Part shown: positions 52,907 to 62,609 of the stretch, one piece after another | How positions within the stretch are numbered: the stretch's first letter is position 1 | How the letters are laid out: each line of letters starts with the position of its first letter | The notes under the pieces: generated by a model | Told to the model about the DNA's origin: nothing | Database searches by the model: none | The model's input: only the letters and a program-made list of their open reading frames with translations | Position numbers and translations under genes: made by a program | NCBI RefSeq assembly: GCF_014653945.1 | Contig: NZ_BNAU01000001.1 | Location: 186,001 to 250,000 of the forward strand | Source: Amycolatopsis deserti | Lineage (GTDB): Bacteria > Actinomycetota > Actinomycetes > Mycobacteriales > Pseudonocardiaceae | DNA: 64,000 nt | Direction: 5' to 3'

Positions 52907-53295
52907 AACTCGTCGCCGGTGGAGAGTTCCTTTTCGAACGCGTCGGCCTGCGCGACGACCGACAGCAGCGGCCGCTCGAACTCCTCCCGCAGGTGCAGCG
53001 ACTTCAGCGGCACGGTGTGCTTGATCAGCGCGACCCCGTCCACGACCGCGGCGCCGCCGACCGACGAGCCGCCGGCCAGCTCGAGCAGGCGGCGCAGGTC
53101 GATCTTGTCGGCCCAGCCCACGGCCGAGGAGATCTCCGCCCATTCGGCGCCGTCGAGGTCGGGCAGGTGGTGCACGGTGACCTGCTGGCTGCGGCCGCCG
53201 TCGGTGTCCAGGCGGAAGCGCAGCCAGTGCTCGCTCTCCTCCAGCACCTCGTACCGGATGCGTACGTAGTTGATGACGTCCGTCCAGATGGTCAC
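52903..53295 (-). CDS. Small YbjN/CesT-like protein
   Basis: A 130-residue soluble acidic protein starting at GTG 53295. The arrangement of a short helix, beta strands (WLRFRLDT, QQVTVHHL) and the end ADAFEKELSTGDEF resembles YbjN or secretion-chaperone-like folds, but the match is weak. It is convergent with the isochorismatase-fold gene (4-bp overlap) and 23 bp after the DUF1206 gene. I do not assign a function. Confidence 0.65.
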   Translation of the reverse strand: MTIWTDVINYVRIRYEVLEESEHWLRFRLDTDGGRSQQVTVHHLPDLDGAEWAEISSAVGWADKIDLRRLLELAGGSSVGGAAVVDGVALIKHTVPLKSLHLREEFERPLLSVVAQADAFEKELSTGDEF

Positions 53296-53318
53296 GGGCG
53301 TCAGCTTAGCCAGAAGTG

Positions 53319-54155
53319 TCAGCTCTTGTGCGCGCGCGCCGCGGCGAAGCAGTAGATGCCGAACGCCGCCAGCCCGGCCGCGACGACCACCAGCAGCACC
53401 ACGCCGTAGGGCTGGGCGGCGAGCGTGCGCAGCGCCTTGTCGACCCCGCCCGCCTGGCCGGCGTCCGACCGCAGCGCGGCGTAGCCGAGCAGCCCGCCGA
53501 TGATCACGTAGACCACGCCCTTGGCGACGTACCCGGCGGAGCCGAGCCACTCGACCCACTTCTTGCTGCCCGTGGGCAGCTTCGGGGTGTTCAGGTCGTC
53601 GAGGAAGCTGCGCTTGATGCCCTTGACCGCCGCCGCGACGCCGACCGCGATCACCGCCGCCCCGGCGACCGCCACCAGCGCCTGCCCGGCGGGCAGCTGG
53701 AGCAGGCGGGCGGTGAACTCCTGCTGCGGCTGGTTGCCGTTCGCCGAGCCGCTGCCCGTGGCCAGCCGGATCGCGGTGTAGGCCAGGGCGAGCACCACCA
53801 CGCCCCGCGCCCCGGAACCGACGCGCTTGCGCAGCCGCTTGCCCCGCTTGAGCACCCAGGTGTAGCCGCGGGCAGCCATCAGGAACTGCCACACCCCGAA
53901 CGCGACCAGCCCGACCGCGAGCACCCACAGCATCGCCTGGCCGGCCGCGGTGGACCCGACCTCCTGCAACGCGCCCTTCTGGTCGGCCTCCTTGCCGCCG
54001 TCCCCGAACGCGACGCGGACCGCCAGGTAGGCCACGACCAGGTGCACCAGGCCCCAGCAGACCATGCCCGCGCGCCCGGCCGCCTGCGCCGCGGACCGGC
54101 CCCGGGCCCGTGACGCCTGGCCGGTGGTTCTGTTCGCCGCCGCACTGCTGGTCAT
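53319..54155 (-). CDS. DUF1206 membrane protein
   Basis: A 278-residue membrane protein of the DUF1206 family, common in actinobacteria. It has three repeats of a two-helix unit, each with a YxAxRxxxG-like segment (YLAVRVAFG, YTAIRLATG, YAALRSDAG), giving six membrane segments. Its role is unknown. It lies between the YbjN-like and LysR genes on the same strand. Confidence 0.88.
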   Translation of the reverse strand: MTSSAAANRTTGQASRARGRSAAQAAGRAGMVCWGLVHLVVAYLAVRVAFGDGGKEADQKGALQEVGSTAAGQAMLWVLAVGLVAFGVWQFLMAARGYTWVLKRGKRLRKRVGSGARGVVVLALAYTAIRLATGSGSANGNQPQQEFTARLLQLPAGQALVAVAGAAVIAVGVAAAVKGIKRSFLDDLNTPKLPTGSKKWVEWLGSAGYVAKGVVYVIIGGLLGYAALRSDAGQAGGVDKALRTLAAQPYGVVLLVVVAAGLAAFGIYCFAAARAHKS

Positions 54156-54218
54156 CGATGCGCCTCCTCATCCACCCCCGACCATCACTCGATCGGGGGT
54201 ACCCCGGAGGTGGTGTCG

Positions 54219-55124
54219 CTATGCCCGGCGGGGGAGGAGGCCCACCACCCGGCGCACGGCGTGCAGCACCGCCGCCACCACCGGGCGCCGCGTGGTGCCC
54301 GGGCGGTAGGAGACCGAGATCTGCCGCGTGCCGTGTTCCAGCGGGCTCGCCACCAGGTGTGACAGCTCCGGCGGAACCGCGAGCCGCGGCACGATCGTGA
54401 CGCCCGCGCCGGCCTCCACCAGCCGCGCCATGTCGCCGAAGTTGTCGATCCGGTGCGCGATCTGCGGGCTGAACCCGGCGAGCCGGCAGTTGTGCAGCAG
54501 CGAGTCGATCGACGGCGCGCCCTCGCCGGCCGCGATCCAGTCGGCCTCGGCGAGCGACCGCAGTCCGTCGTCGGCGACGGCGGCGTGCCGCTCCGGCGGC
54601 GCGAGCAGCACCAGCGGGTCCGCCATCAGGAACTCCGACTCGACCCCGCCCGGCACCGAGGGGCTGCGGAAGGAGTAGTGGTAGGTGATCGCGAGATCGG
54701 CCTCGCCCGTGCGCAGCGCGGCCAGCGCGGGGTCCCTGATCGCGGTGACCAGCCGGAGGCCGAGCTCGGGGTGGCGTTCCCGGAGGTGGCCGAGCAGGGG
54801 AGCCGCCAGCGCGATCAGCGCCGTCCGGAACCCGACGAGCGTCACCGTGCCCGACGTGCTGCCCTGGGCGGCCGCGACCGCGCTTTCGGCCTCGTCCAGG
54901 GCCTGCAGCACCTTCGCCGCGTGCCGGACCAGGACCTGCCCGGCGCGCGTGAGCCGCAGCACCCGGCCGTCCCGGCGCAGCAGCGCGCCGCCCACCTCCT
55001 GCTCCAGCGCACGCAGCTGCTGCGACACCGCCGAGGTGGTGATGCCGTGCAGCTCCGACACCGCGCCGAGCGTTCCGTGTTCGGCGAGGTCGCGGATCAG
55101 CACCAGCCGCCGAACGTCGTACAT
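54219..55124 (-). CDS. LysR family regulator
   Basis: A 301-residue LysR-type regulator with an N-terminal HTH (MYDVRRLVLIRDLAEHGTL, TTSAVSQQLRALEQEVG) and a periplasmic-binding-like effector domain (TVTLVGFRTALIALAAPLL). ATG 55124 fits the family start; ATG 55142 is possible. It is divergent from the ABC-transporter/monooxygenase operon and probably regulates it. The effector is unknown. Confidence 0.9.
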   Translation of the reverse strand: MYDVRRLVLIRDLAEHGTLGAVSELHGITTSAVSQQLRALEQEVGGALLRRDGRVLRLTRAGQVLVRHAAKVLQALDEAESAVAAAQGSTSGTVTLVGFRTALIALAAPLLGHLRERHPELGLRLVTAIRDPALAALRTGEADLAITYHYSFRSPSVPGGVESEFLMADPLVLLAPPERHAAVADDGLRSLAEADWIAAGEGAPSIDSLLHNCRLAGFSPQIAHRIDNFGDMARLVEAGAGVTIVPRLAVPPELSHLVASPLEHGTRQISVSYRPGTTRRPVVAAVLHAVRRVVGLLPRRA

Positions 55125-55274
55125 GCCCACAGCCTGGAACATGCGGACCGCGCCTGTCGACGCGTCCCACATCGTGGCCGTCAAGAAAAACTGCACGAAA
55201 CCGGTAGTGGGATCGCATTGCTCGGACGGACTGTCCACTGTGGATCAGCAGGTCATCCTGATCCGTGGGAAACG

Positions 55275-55303
55275 TTGGCCGGAATCGTGGTGCTCCATAT
55301 AGT
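55275..55303 (+). promoter_or_regulatory. Promoter of the ABC-transporter operon
   Basis: TTGGCC (55275-55280) and TATAGT (55298-55303) are 17 bp apart, 65 bp before the substrate-binding protein start. The LysR gene is divergent, so its binding site is expected just upstream. Confidence 0.6.
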
Positions 55304-55367
55304 CCGATCACGCACCGGCGCTCTCCGCATCCATCCACAATGGATTTCCGTCCCCACGGGAGTATTC

Positions 55368-57080
55368 ATGTCCGACCTCCGATCCGCCCTCGAGAACGCC
55401 CAGCGCCCACGCCGGAGATGGCGGTGGGCAGCCGCCGCGGTCGCCGTCGTCCTCATCGCCGGCATCGGCATCGCGATCGCCCGCAGCGGGGGATCGAGCG
55501 AGGCCGCCGGCAGCGGCGCTCCCGTGCGCGGCGGCACGCTGCAGTTCGCCCTGATCGACTACCAGCGCAGCCCCGACCCGCAGTGGGGCACCAACTACGC
55601 CGAATCGCTCATCGGCAACAACATCACCGACAAGCTGACCTGGCAGGACCCCGACACCGGCGAGATCACGCCGTGGCTCGCGCAGTCCTGGGAGTACAAC
55701 GCCGACCTCACCGAGTTCACCTTCCACCTGCGCCGCGACGTGACCTTCAGCGACGGCTCCCCGTTCGACGCCGAGGTCGTCAAGGCCAACTTCGACCAGT
55801 ACGTGCACGGCGACCCGGCCCTGGGCATCCTGCCCAACGGCGCCTCGCTGCTGCGCGGGTACCGCGAGACGCGGGTCGTCGACCCCTACACCGTCACGAT
55901 CAGCTTCGACCGGCCGCTCGCCAGCTTCCTGCAGGCCACCTCGTTCACCGCGAACGCCCAACCCGGCTTCCTGTCCCTGTCGACGCTGAAGCTGAGCGCC
56001 GAGCAGCGCACCGACGCGACGAAGGTCATCGGCACCGGCCCGTTCGTCTACGAGTCGTGGGAACCGCAGGTCAAGACCGTGCTGGCGCGCCGCGCCGGCT
56101 ACCACTGGTCGCCGCCCGCGCTGCACCACGACGGCGAGGCCTACCTGGACAAGGTCGTGTTCAACACCATCCCGGAGGCGAGCGTCCGCACCGGGTCGCT
56201 GGTGTCGGGCACCGTCGACGCGACCCTGGACGTCGGCACCACCGACGAGAAACCGCTGGCCGACCAGGGTTTCCAGATCATCCACCGTGGCGTCTCGGGC
56301 ACCGCCATCTACTTCGCCTTCAACAGCTCGCTGTTCCCCACCAACGACATCGCCGTCCGCAAGGCCATCCAGCTCGGCTGGGACCGGCAGGCGATCGAGA
56401 AGACCATCCTCACCCCGTCGTATTCGGTCGCGAAGTCGATCCTCGAACCGTCGGTGCCCGGTTACGCCGACTACAGCGGCTCCGTGCTGCGGTACGACCC
56501 GGAGCAGGCCAAGCGCCTCCTCGACCAGGCCGGCTGGGTGCCCGGCGCGGACGGCATCCGGGAAAAGGACGGCAAGAAGCTCACCGTCAAGCTGCTCGGC
56601 ATCAACAACCTGGTGGTCAACAAGCCCGCCTACGAGTCGGTGCAGCAGGACCTGCGCGAGATCGGCATCGACCTGCAGCTCACCGTCGTCCCCATCCCGG
56701 ATTACACCGCCCAGCAGGCCAAGGCGAAGACCGACTGGAACATCACCGCCGCCAACCGCTCCCGCAACGACCCGGCCGCGCTGAACCTGCAGTTCGGTCC
56801 GTCGGCGGGCAACAGCACCTACCTGTCGGCGGACTCCACCGGGGTGAACGTCGACGAGCTCGCGCAGGTGCTCGGCAAGCTGGAAACGACCCTCGACCCG
56901 GCCACGCGCACCGCCTACGCCAAGGAAGCGCAGGACATCCTGCTGGAGAAGTACGCCTTGGTGAACCCGGTCTACAACCCGTCCCAGGTGATCGCGCACG
57001 CGCCCTACGTGCACGGGATCGTGTTCGACGCGCAGTCCCGCAACCACTTCGTCGACGCCTGGAAGAACCCCGGGAACTGA
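55368..57080 (+). CDS. ABC transporter substrate-binding protein (family 5)
   Basis: A 570-residue extracytoplasmic solute-binding protein of the peptide/nickel family. The N-terminus is basic with one membrane helix (WAAAAVAVVLIAGIGIAIA); no lipobox cysteine is seen, so it is probably an anchored or uncleaved form. Family blocks are LAQSWEYNADLTEFTFHLR, the DPYTVTISFDRPLAS region and YRRxY-like segments. It is followed 1 bp later by two permeases and a fused ATPase. The neighbours suggest an organosulfur compound, by inference. Confidence 0.92.
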   Translation: MSDLRSALENAQRPRRRWRWAAAAVAVVLIAGIGIAIARSGGSSEAAGSGAPVRGGTLQFALIDYQRSPDPQWGTNYAESLIGNNITDKLTWQDPDTGEITPWLAQSWEYNADLTEFTFHLRRDVTFSDGSPFDAEVVKANFDQYVHGDPALGILPNGASLLRGYRETRVVDPYTVTISFDRPLASFLQATSFTANAQPGFLSLSTLKLSAEQRTDATKVIGTGPFVYESWEPQVKTVLARRAGYHWSPPALHHDGEAYLDKVVFNTIPEASVRTGSLVSGTVDATLDVGTTDEKPLADQGFQIIHRGVSGTAIYFAFNSSLFPTNDIAVRKAIQLGWDRQAIEKTILTPSYSVAKSILEPSVPGYADYSGSVLRYDPEQAKRLLDQAGWVPGADGIREKDGKKLTVKLLGINNLVVNKPAYESVQQDLREIGIDLQLTVVPIPDYTAQQAKAKTDWNITAANRSRNDPAALNLQFGPSAGNSTYLSADSTGVNVDELAQVLGKLETTLDPATRTAYAKEAQDILLEKYALVNPVYNPSQVIAHAPYVHGIVFDAQSRNHFVDAWKNPGN

Positions 57081-57081
57081 C

Positions 57082-58035
57082 ATGCTGCGTTACGTCGCCG
57101 GCAAGGCCGGCCGGGCGGTGTTCGTGGTCTGGGCCGCGTTCACCCTGACCTTCGTCCTGTTGTTCGTCCTGCCGGCCAACCCGGTCGACCTGCTCTTCGA
57201 CCCCGCCGAGGTCAACTCGGTGCCGCCCGAGGTCCGGGCGCAGGTGGCCGACAACTACGGGTTCAACGAGCCGGTGCTGGTGCAGTACCTGGACCGGCTG
57301 GGCCACGCGATCCGCGGTGACTTCGGCACCTCCGCCCAGACGGGGGCGTCGGTCACCTCCTCGATCGCCGGGGTCCTGCCCGCCACGCTGGGGCTCGCCG
57401 TGGGGGCGCTGGCGCTCGCGCTGGTCATCGCGTTCGTCGTCGCGCTGGTGGCGACCGCGGCGCGGCAGCGGTGGCTGCGCAACCTGGTCGAGTCGCTGCC
57501 CACGGCGTCGGTGTCGATCCCGGTGTTCCTGTCCGGGATCCTGCTGCTGCAGATCTTCGCGTTCCGGCTGGGCTGGTTCCCGGCGTTCGGCGAGCGCGGC
57601 TGGCAGAGCCTGGTGCTGCCGCTGGTCACGCTCGCGATCCCGGTGTCCGGGCCGATCGCCCAGCTGCTGGTGCGCTCCTTCGCCACCGAGTTCCGCTCCG
57701 GCTACGTCACGACCAGCTGGGCCAAGGGCGCCACCCGCGGCCGGATCATCGTCGGCGACGTCTTCCGCAACGCGAGCCTGCCCGCGCTGACCATCGCGGC
57801 GGTGACCTTCGGCAACCTGATGGTCAACGCGGTCATCACCGAGACCGTGTTCGCCCGCAAGGGGCTGGGCCGGATGACCCAGACCGCGATCAACACCCTA
57901 GACCTCCCGCTGGTGCAGGGCATCGTCGTGTTCGTGGCGGCCGCGTTCGCCGTGATCAACCTGGTCGTGGACCTGGTGTACCCGCTGCTGGACCCGCGGC
58001 TGCGCGCCACGCTCGCCGCCGGGGGGACGCGATGA
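57082..58035 (+). CDS. ABC transporter permease (DppB type)
   Basis: A 317-residue permease with six membrane segments. The start LRYVAGKAGRAVFVVWAAFTLTFVL and the loop NPVDLLFDP are typical of DppB, and the coupling loop is RNASLPALTIAA preceded by a TSWAKGAT segment. The stop overlaps the next start (ATGA). Confidence 0.93.
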   Translation: MLRYVAGKAGRAVFVVWAAFTLTFVLLFVLPANPVDLLFDPAEVNSVPPEVRAQVADNYGFNEPVLVQYLDRLGHAIRGDFGTSAQTGASVTSSIAGVLPATLGLAVGALALALVIAFVVALVATAARQRWLRNLVESLPTASVSIPVFLSGILLLQIFAFRLGWFPAFGERGWQSLVLPLVTLAIPVSGPIAQLLVRSFATEFRSGYVTTSWAKGATRGRIIVGDVFRNASLPALTIAAVTFGNLMVNAVITETVFARKGLGRMTQTAINTLDLPLVQGIVVFVAAAFAVINLVVDLVYPLLDPRLRATLAAGGTR

Positions 58036-58883
58036 GCGTGAAGGTCCTGGCTCCCCGGCGGACCGACGCGCTCCGGCGCCTGTCGGCGAGCTTCCGCGCA
58101 CCGGGACTGGTGCTGGCCTGGGTGATCGTCGCGATCGCGCTCGGCTGGGCGCTGTTCCCGTCGCTGTTCACCTCCTACAGCCCCTACGCCGGCGACCCGG
58201 ACGCCAGCTTCGCCGCGCCCGGCGCCGAGCACTGGTTCGGCACCGACCGGCTGGGCCGCGACCTGTTCGCGCGCAGCGTGTACGGCGCGGGCACCACGCT
58301 GACCGCGACCCTGTTCGCCGTGCTGATCGGTTTCGGCCTCGGGTCGCTGCTCGGGCTGGCCGCCGGGTTCGCCGGGGGCTGGGCCGACACCGCGATCATG
58401 CGCGTGGTCGACGTGTTCCTCGCGATCCCGAACCTGTTGCTGGCCATGGTGATCGTGTCCGTGCTGGGCTACTCGACGAACAACATCGCCCTGGCCGTCG
58501 GGATCTCCTCGATCGCCTCGTTCGCCCGGGTGATGCGGGCCGAAGTCCTGTCGGTCGCCTCGCGGGACTACGTGCGCGCCGCATACGGCCTGGGGGTGCG
58601 CCGGCTCGGCGTGGTGGTCCGGCACATCGTGCCGAACTCGCTGAGCTCGGTGCTCGCCCTGGCCGCGCTGGAGATCGGCACCGCGATCCTGTCCGTCGCC
58701 GGGCTCGGGTTCCTCGGCTACGGCGCCCCGCCACCCGAGCCCGAGTGGGGGCTGCTGGTCGCCGAGGGCCGCGACTTCGTGGCCGTGCACCCGTGGATCT
58801 CCCTCCTGCCGGGCGTGGCGCTGGCCGCGGTCGTGCTCGCCACCCACCGGATCAGCACGTCGTTGAGAAAGGACCACGGATGA
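58032..58883 (+). CDS. ABC transporter permease (DppC type)
   Basis: A 283-residue permease with five or six membrane segments. The DppC marker GTDRLGRDLFARSVYG is near residue 73, and the coupling loop EVLSVASRDYVRAAYGLG is in the second half. Both ends overlap neighbouring genes by four bases. Confidence 0.93.
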   Translation: MSVKVLAPRRTDALRRLSASFRAPGLVLAWVIVAIALGWALFPSLFTSYSPYAGDPDASFAAPGAEHWFGTDRLGRDLFARSVYGAGTTLTATLFAVLIGFGLGSLLGLAAGFAGGWADTAIMRVVDVFLAIPNLLLAMVIVSVLGYSTNNIALAVGISSIASFARVMRAEVLSVASRDYVRAAYGLGVRRLGVVVRHIVPNSLSSVLALAALEIGTAILSVAGLGFLGYGAPPPEPEWGLLVAEGRDFVAVHPWISLLPGVALAAVVLATHRISTSLRKDHG

Positions 58884-60517
58884 CCGACGACCCGCTGCTG
58901 CGGATCACCGGACTGGCCGTCGACTACCGCACCGGCCGCCGCGCCTGGACCACCGCGGTCCACGACGTGAGCCTGCACGTCGAAGCGGGCGAGTTCGTCT
59001 CGCTGGTCGGCGAGTCCGGGTCCGGCAAGACCACGGTGATCCAGGGCGCGCTCGGGCTGCTGCCCGAGTCCGCGCGGATCCGGTCGGGCACGATCGCGTT
59101 TTCCGGCGTGGACGTGACCGGCTGGCCCGATCAGCGGATGGCGCTGGTGCGCGGCAACCACGTCGGGTTCGTGCCGCAGGACCCCAACACCTCGCTCAAC
59201 CCGGTGAAGCGGATCGGGCAGCAGGTGATCGAGGCGGTGCGGTTCAACGAGCCCGGCAAGCGGACCCCGGCCGAACACCGGGAAGCCGCGCTGGAGAGCC
59301 TGCGCACCGCCGGCCTGACCGACGCCGGGCGGGTGTTCGCGCAGTACCCGCACGAGCTGTCCGGCGGCATGAAACAACGCGCGCTCATCGCGATCGCACT
59401 GGCCGGCCGGCCGAAGATCATCGTCGCCGACGAGCCCACCAGCGCGCTGGACGTGACGTTCCAGAAGGTCATCCTCGACCACCTGGTGCGGCTGCGGGAG
59501 GAACTGGGCATCGGGATCCTGCTGGTCACCCACGACCTCGGCGTCGCGCTCGACCGCTCCGACCGGATCCTGGTGATGCGCGGCGGGCGGATCGTCGAAT
59601 CCGGTCCGGTGCGCGAGGTCCTGGACAGCACCGCCGACGAGTACACCCGGCAGCTGCTCGACGCCAACCCCGCGCGGCACCCCGGCCGCCTGGAACCGGC
59701 CTCGGGCGCCCCGGCGGTCGCGGGTGACGTCGTGCTGCGGGCGCGGGCGCTGACCAAGACCTACCGGCTGCGCGGCCGGGGTGAGCTGCGCGCCCTGGAC
59801 TCCGCGGATCTGGAGGTGCGCGAGGGAACCACGCACGCCATCGTCGGCGAGTCCGGCGCGGGCAAGTCGACGCTGGCGAGCATCCTGGCCGGCTTCACCA
59901 CGGCCGACAGCGGCACCGTCCACCTGGCCGAGCGCCCGCTGACCGGGCTCCCGCGGGCCGAGCTGCGGGCCGTGCGCCGGGACCTGCAGTTCGTGTTCCA
60001 GAACCCGTTCACCTCGCTCGACCCGCGCTGGACGGTGGCCAAGCTGATCGCCGAACCGCTGCGCGCCTTCGGGCTGGGCGGCACGAAACGCCAGCGGACC
60101 GAGCGGGTGGCCGAGCTGCTGAAGGCGGTGGCGCTGGGCGAAGAACACCTGCACCGCCTGCCCGGTCAGCTCTCCGGCGGCCAGCGGCAACGGGTCGCGA
60201 TCGCCCGCGCGCTGGCGCTCACCCCGCGGATCCTGGTGCTCGACGAGGCGGTCAGCGCGCTCGACGTCGTGGCGCAGGCCCAGATCCTGCAGCTGCTGAC
60301 CGACCTGCAGGCCGAGTTCGGGCTGAGCTACGTGTTCGTCACCCACGACCTGGGCGTGGTGCGGTTGATCGCGCACGACGTGTCCGTGATGAAGGACGGC
60401 GCGGTCGTCGAGACCGGCCCGGTGGAGCGGATCTTCGGCGCACCGGCCCACCCCTACACCCGGGAACTGCTGGACGCGATCCCCGGCGCCCGGCTCGCCG
60501 CGGCGGGCACCCGGTGA
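58880..60517 (+). CDS. Fused dual ABC ATPase
   Basis: A 545-residue protein with two complete ATP-binding cassettes, corresponding to DppD and DppF in one chain. Domain 1 has GESGSGKTT, LSGGMKQR and VADEPTSALD. Domain 2 has GESGAGKST, LSGGQRQR and VLDEAVSALD, where the usual Pro-Thr is Ala-Val. Each ends in the HPYTR-like C-terminal segment of peptide importers (DEYTRQLL, HPYTRELL). It powers import through the two permeases. Confidence 0.94.
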   Translation: MTDDPLLRITGLAVDYRTGRRAWTTAVHDVSLHVEAGEFVSLVGESGSGKTTVIQGALGLLPESARIRSGTIAFSGVDVTGWPDQRMALVRGNHVGFVPQDPNTSLNPVKRIGQQVIEAVRFNEPGKRTPAEHREAALESLRTAGLTDAGRVFAQYPHELSGGMKQRALIAIALAGRPKIIVADEPTSALDVTFQKVILDHLVRLREELGIGILLVTHDLGVALDRSDRILVMRGGRIVESGPVREVLDSTADEYTRQLLDANPARHPGRLEPASGAPAVAGDVVLRARALTKTYRLRGRGELRALDSADLEVREGTTHAIVGESGAGKSTLASILAGFTTADSGTVHLAERPLTGLPRAELRAVRRDLQFVFQNPFTSLDPRWTVAKLIAEPLRAFGLGGTKRQRTERVAELLKAVALGEEHLHRLPGQLSGGQRQRVAIARALALTPRILVLDEAVSALDVVAQAQILQLLTDLQAEFGLSYVFVTHDLGVVRLIAHDVSVMKDGAVVETGPVERIFGAPAHPYTRELLDAIPGARLAAAGTR

Positions 60518-60528
60518 GGAGCGAACAA

Positions 60529-61731
60529 GTGCTGCACCTCAACGTCAACATCCTCAACGCCGGTGTCTTCGGCGGTTCCTGGCGGTTCCCGGGCACCGAC
60601 GGCACCGCGAGCTACACGATCGAGCACTACACCTCGATCGCGCGGAAGGCCGAGGAGGCCAAGCTCGACGCGGTGTTCCTCGCCGACGGGCCCGCGCTGG
60701 ACCCGGGCATCGAGCACCGGACCGGCAACAACCTCGAGCCCACCACGGTGCTGGCCCGGATCGCCGCGCGGACCGAGCGGATCGGGCTGATCGGCACCCT
60801 GTCCTCCTCCTACAACGACCCCGTCGAGCTGGCGCGCCGCCTGGGCGACCTCGACCACGTCAGCGGCGGCCGCTTCGGCTGGAACGTGGTCACCACCGCC
60901 GGTCCGGCGGCGGCGCGCAACTTCGGCCGCGACGGCGAAATCGACCACGCGGCGCGGTACCAGCGCGCCGCGTGGTTCACCGAACAGGTGGTGGCCGCGT
61001 GGGCGTCGCGCACCCGGTTCGCCTCCCCGCAGGGGCGGCCCGTGGTGGTCCAGGCCGGTGGGTCCAGCGACGGCCGCCGGCTCGCCTCGCGGGTCGCCGA
61101 GGTGGTGTTCTCGGCCGACCAGGACCTGGAGCACGCCCGCGCGTTCCGGGCCGGGATCCGCGCCGGTGCCGTCCAGTTCGGACGGAACCCGGAAGAGATC
61201 GTGGTGCTGCCCGGCTTGTCCACGGTCATCGGCGGCACCGAGGCCGAGGCCAGGCGGCGCCGGGAACTACTGGACGAGCTGCTGCCGGACGCCTACGCCC
61301 GCGGCCGCCTCGCCGGCCAGCTGGGGATCTCGCTGGAGGGCTTGCGCGACGACGAACCGATCCCGGCCGATCTGCTCGTCGAACCGGACGAAGCCGGTGG
61401 TTCGCAGACCTTCTACCGGGTGGTCAAGGAGATCATCGACCGGGACAACCCCACGCTGGGCACGCTGCTGAAGCGGCTGTCCGGCGGTGGCGGGCACCGG
61501 ATCGTCACCGGCACGCCGGAGCAGATCGCCGACGACATCGAGACCTGGTACCGGGCCGGCGCGGCCGACGGCTTCAACGTGATGCCCGACGTGCTGCCCT
61601 CCGGTTTCGACGACTTCGCCGACCACGTCGTGCCCGAACTGCGCCGGCGTGGGCTGTTCCGCGCCGACTACGACGGCGCGACCCTGCGCGACCACCTCGG
61701 CCTGCCCGTCCTCGAAGGAGCCACCCGATGA
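60529..61731 (+). CDS. NtaA/DmoA family FMN-dependent monooxygenase
   Basis: A 400-residue class C (luciferase-like) flavin monooxygenase of the NtaA/SnaA/DszA/DmoA family, working with FMNH2 from a separate reductase. Family blocks are SARKAEEAKLDAVFLAD-like, GRFGWNVVTTAG and the RYQRAAWFTEQVVAAW segment. I chose GTG 60529, which has GAGGAG 7 bp upstream; GTG 60514 overlaps the ATPase stop and gives 405 residues. The neighbours suggest oxidation of an organosulfur compound. Confidence 0.9.
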   Translation: MLHLNVNILNAGVFGGSWRFPGTDGTASYTIEHYTSIARKAEEAKLDAVFLADGPALDPGIEHRTGNNLEPTTVLARIAARTERIGLIGTLSSSYNDPVELARRLGDLDHVSGGRFGWNVVTTAGPAAARNFGRDGEIDHAARYQRAAWFTEQVVAAWASRTRFASPQGRPVVVQAGGSSDGRRLASRVAEVVFSADQDLEHARAFRAGIRAGAVQFGRNPEEIVVLPGLSTVIGGTEAEARRRRELLDELLPDAYARGRLAGQLGISLEGLRDDEPIPADLLVEPDEAGGSQTFYRVVKEIIDRDNPTLGTLLKRLSGGGGHRIVTGTPEQIADDIETWYRAGAADGFNVMPDVLPSGFDDFADHVVPELRRRGLFRADYDGATLRDHLGLPVLEGATR

Positions 61732-62609
61732 GCACGATCGTCCAACTGGCCCTCGCGGTCGGCGACCGCGTCTCGCTGACCGAAGCGAGCGCCCTGACCG
61801 CACTGGCGCGGGACTCCGGTGTCGCGTCGATCCGCCTGCTCGACGGCGAGCGCACCCTCGACCCGACCGTGGTCGCCGCGCACCTGGCCGGGGTCCACAG
61901 TGGAATCGGTTTCGTCGCCGAGGTCCCCACGACCCACCACGCGCCCTACAACACCGCGCGCCGGGTGCTGTCGCTGGATCGCGCCACCGGTGGCCGGGCG
62001 GGCATCGCGCTGCTGCCCGGCGGCGGGGACGAGGTCAGCGACGCGACCGCCCCGGACCCCGCCGCCGGCGATCCGCTCCGCCGCTGGCGCGAGTACGCCG
62101 GTGTGCTGACCCGGCTGTGGGAGTCGTTCCCGCGGCGGGCGCTGATCGGGGACCAGGCCGCGGCGGTGGTCGCGCGCGCGGAGCTGATCCGGCCGATCGG
62201 ACACGAAGGCGCCTTCTACCGGGTCGCGGGCCCGCTCGACGGGCCGTCGTCGCCGCAGGGCCGCCCGGTCCTGGTCGCCGACCTCGGCGTGCTCGACCCG
62301 GCCGCGGTGGCGGAGTCGGCGGATGTGGTCGTGGTCGAGCAGGCGGCCGGCGCCGACGCCGCGCTCACCGACGCGTTGCGGCAGGCCGGTCGCGACCGCC
62401 GCGAGGTCGCGCTGCTGGGACGGGTGCCGGCCGGCTCGCCGGAACAGGTCCTGGTGTGGGTGCACGAACACCGGCTGGACGGCGTGGAGCTGGTGCCCGC
62501 GGGCGGCGCCGAGGAGGTGGCGGCGGTGCTGCGCGCGTGGGCGAGTGAGGTCGCCGAAGCGCCCAGCCTCCGCGCCGCACTGGGTCTGCGGGCGGAGGTG
62601 GCGGCATGA
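61728..62609 (+). CDS. LLM-class flavin-dependent oxidoreductase
   Basis: A 293-residue luciferase-like protein, shorter than usual (about 330-370). The barrel start IVQLALAVGDRV and the TARRVLSLDRATGGRAGIALLPG segment near residue 75 are kept. It overlaps both neighbours by four bases. It may be a second monooxygenase or a partner of the one upstream. Confidence 0.85.
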   Translation: MSTIVQLALAVGDRVSLTEASALTALARDSGVASIRLLDGERTLDPTVVAAHLAGVHSGIGFVAEVPTTHHAPYNTARRVLSLDRATGGRAGIALLPGGGDEVSDATAPDPAAGDPLRRWREYAGVLTRLWESFPRRALIGDQAAAVVARAELIRPIGHEGAFYRVAGPLDGPSSPQGRPVLVADLGVLDPAAVAESADVVVVEQAAGADAALTDALRQAGRDRREVALLGRVPAGSPEQVLVWVHEHRLDGVELVPAGGAEEVAAVLRAWASEVAEAPSLRAALGLRAEVAA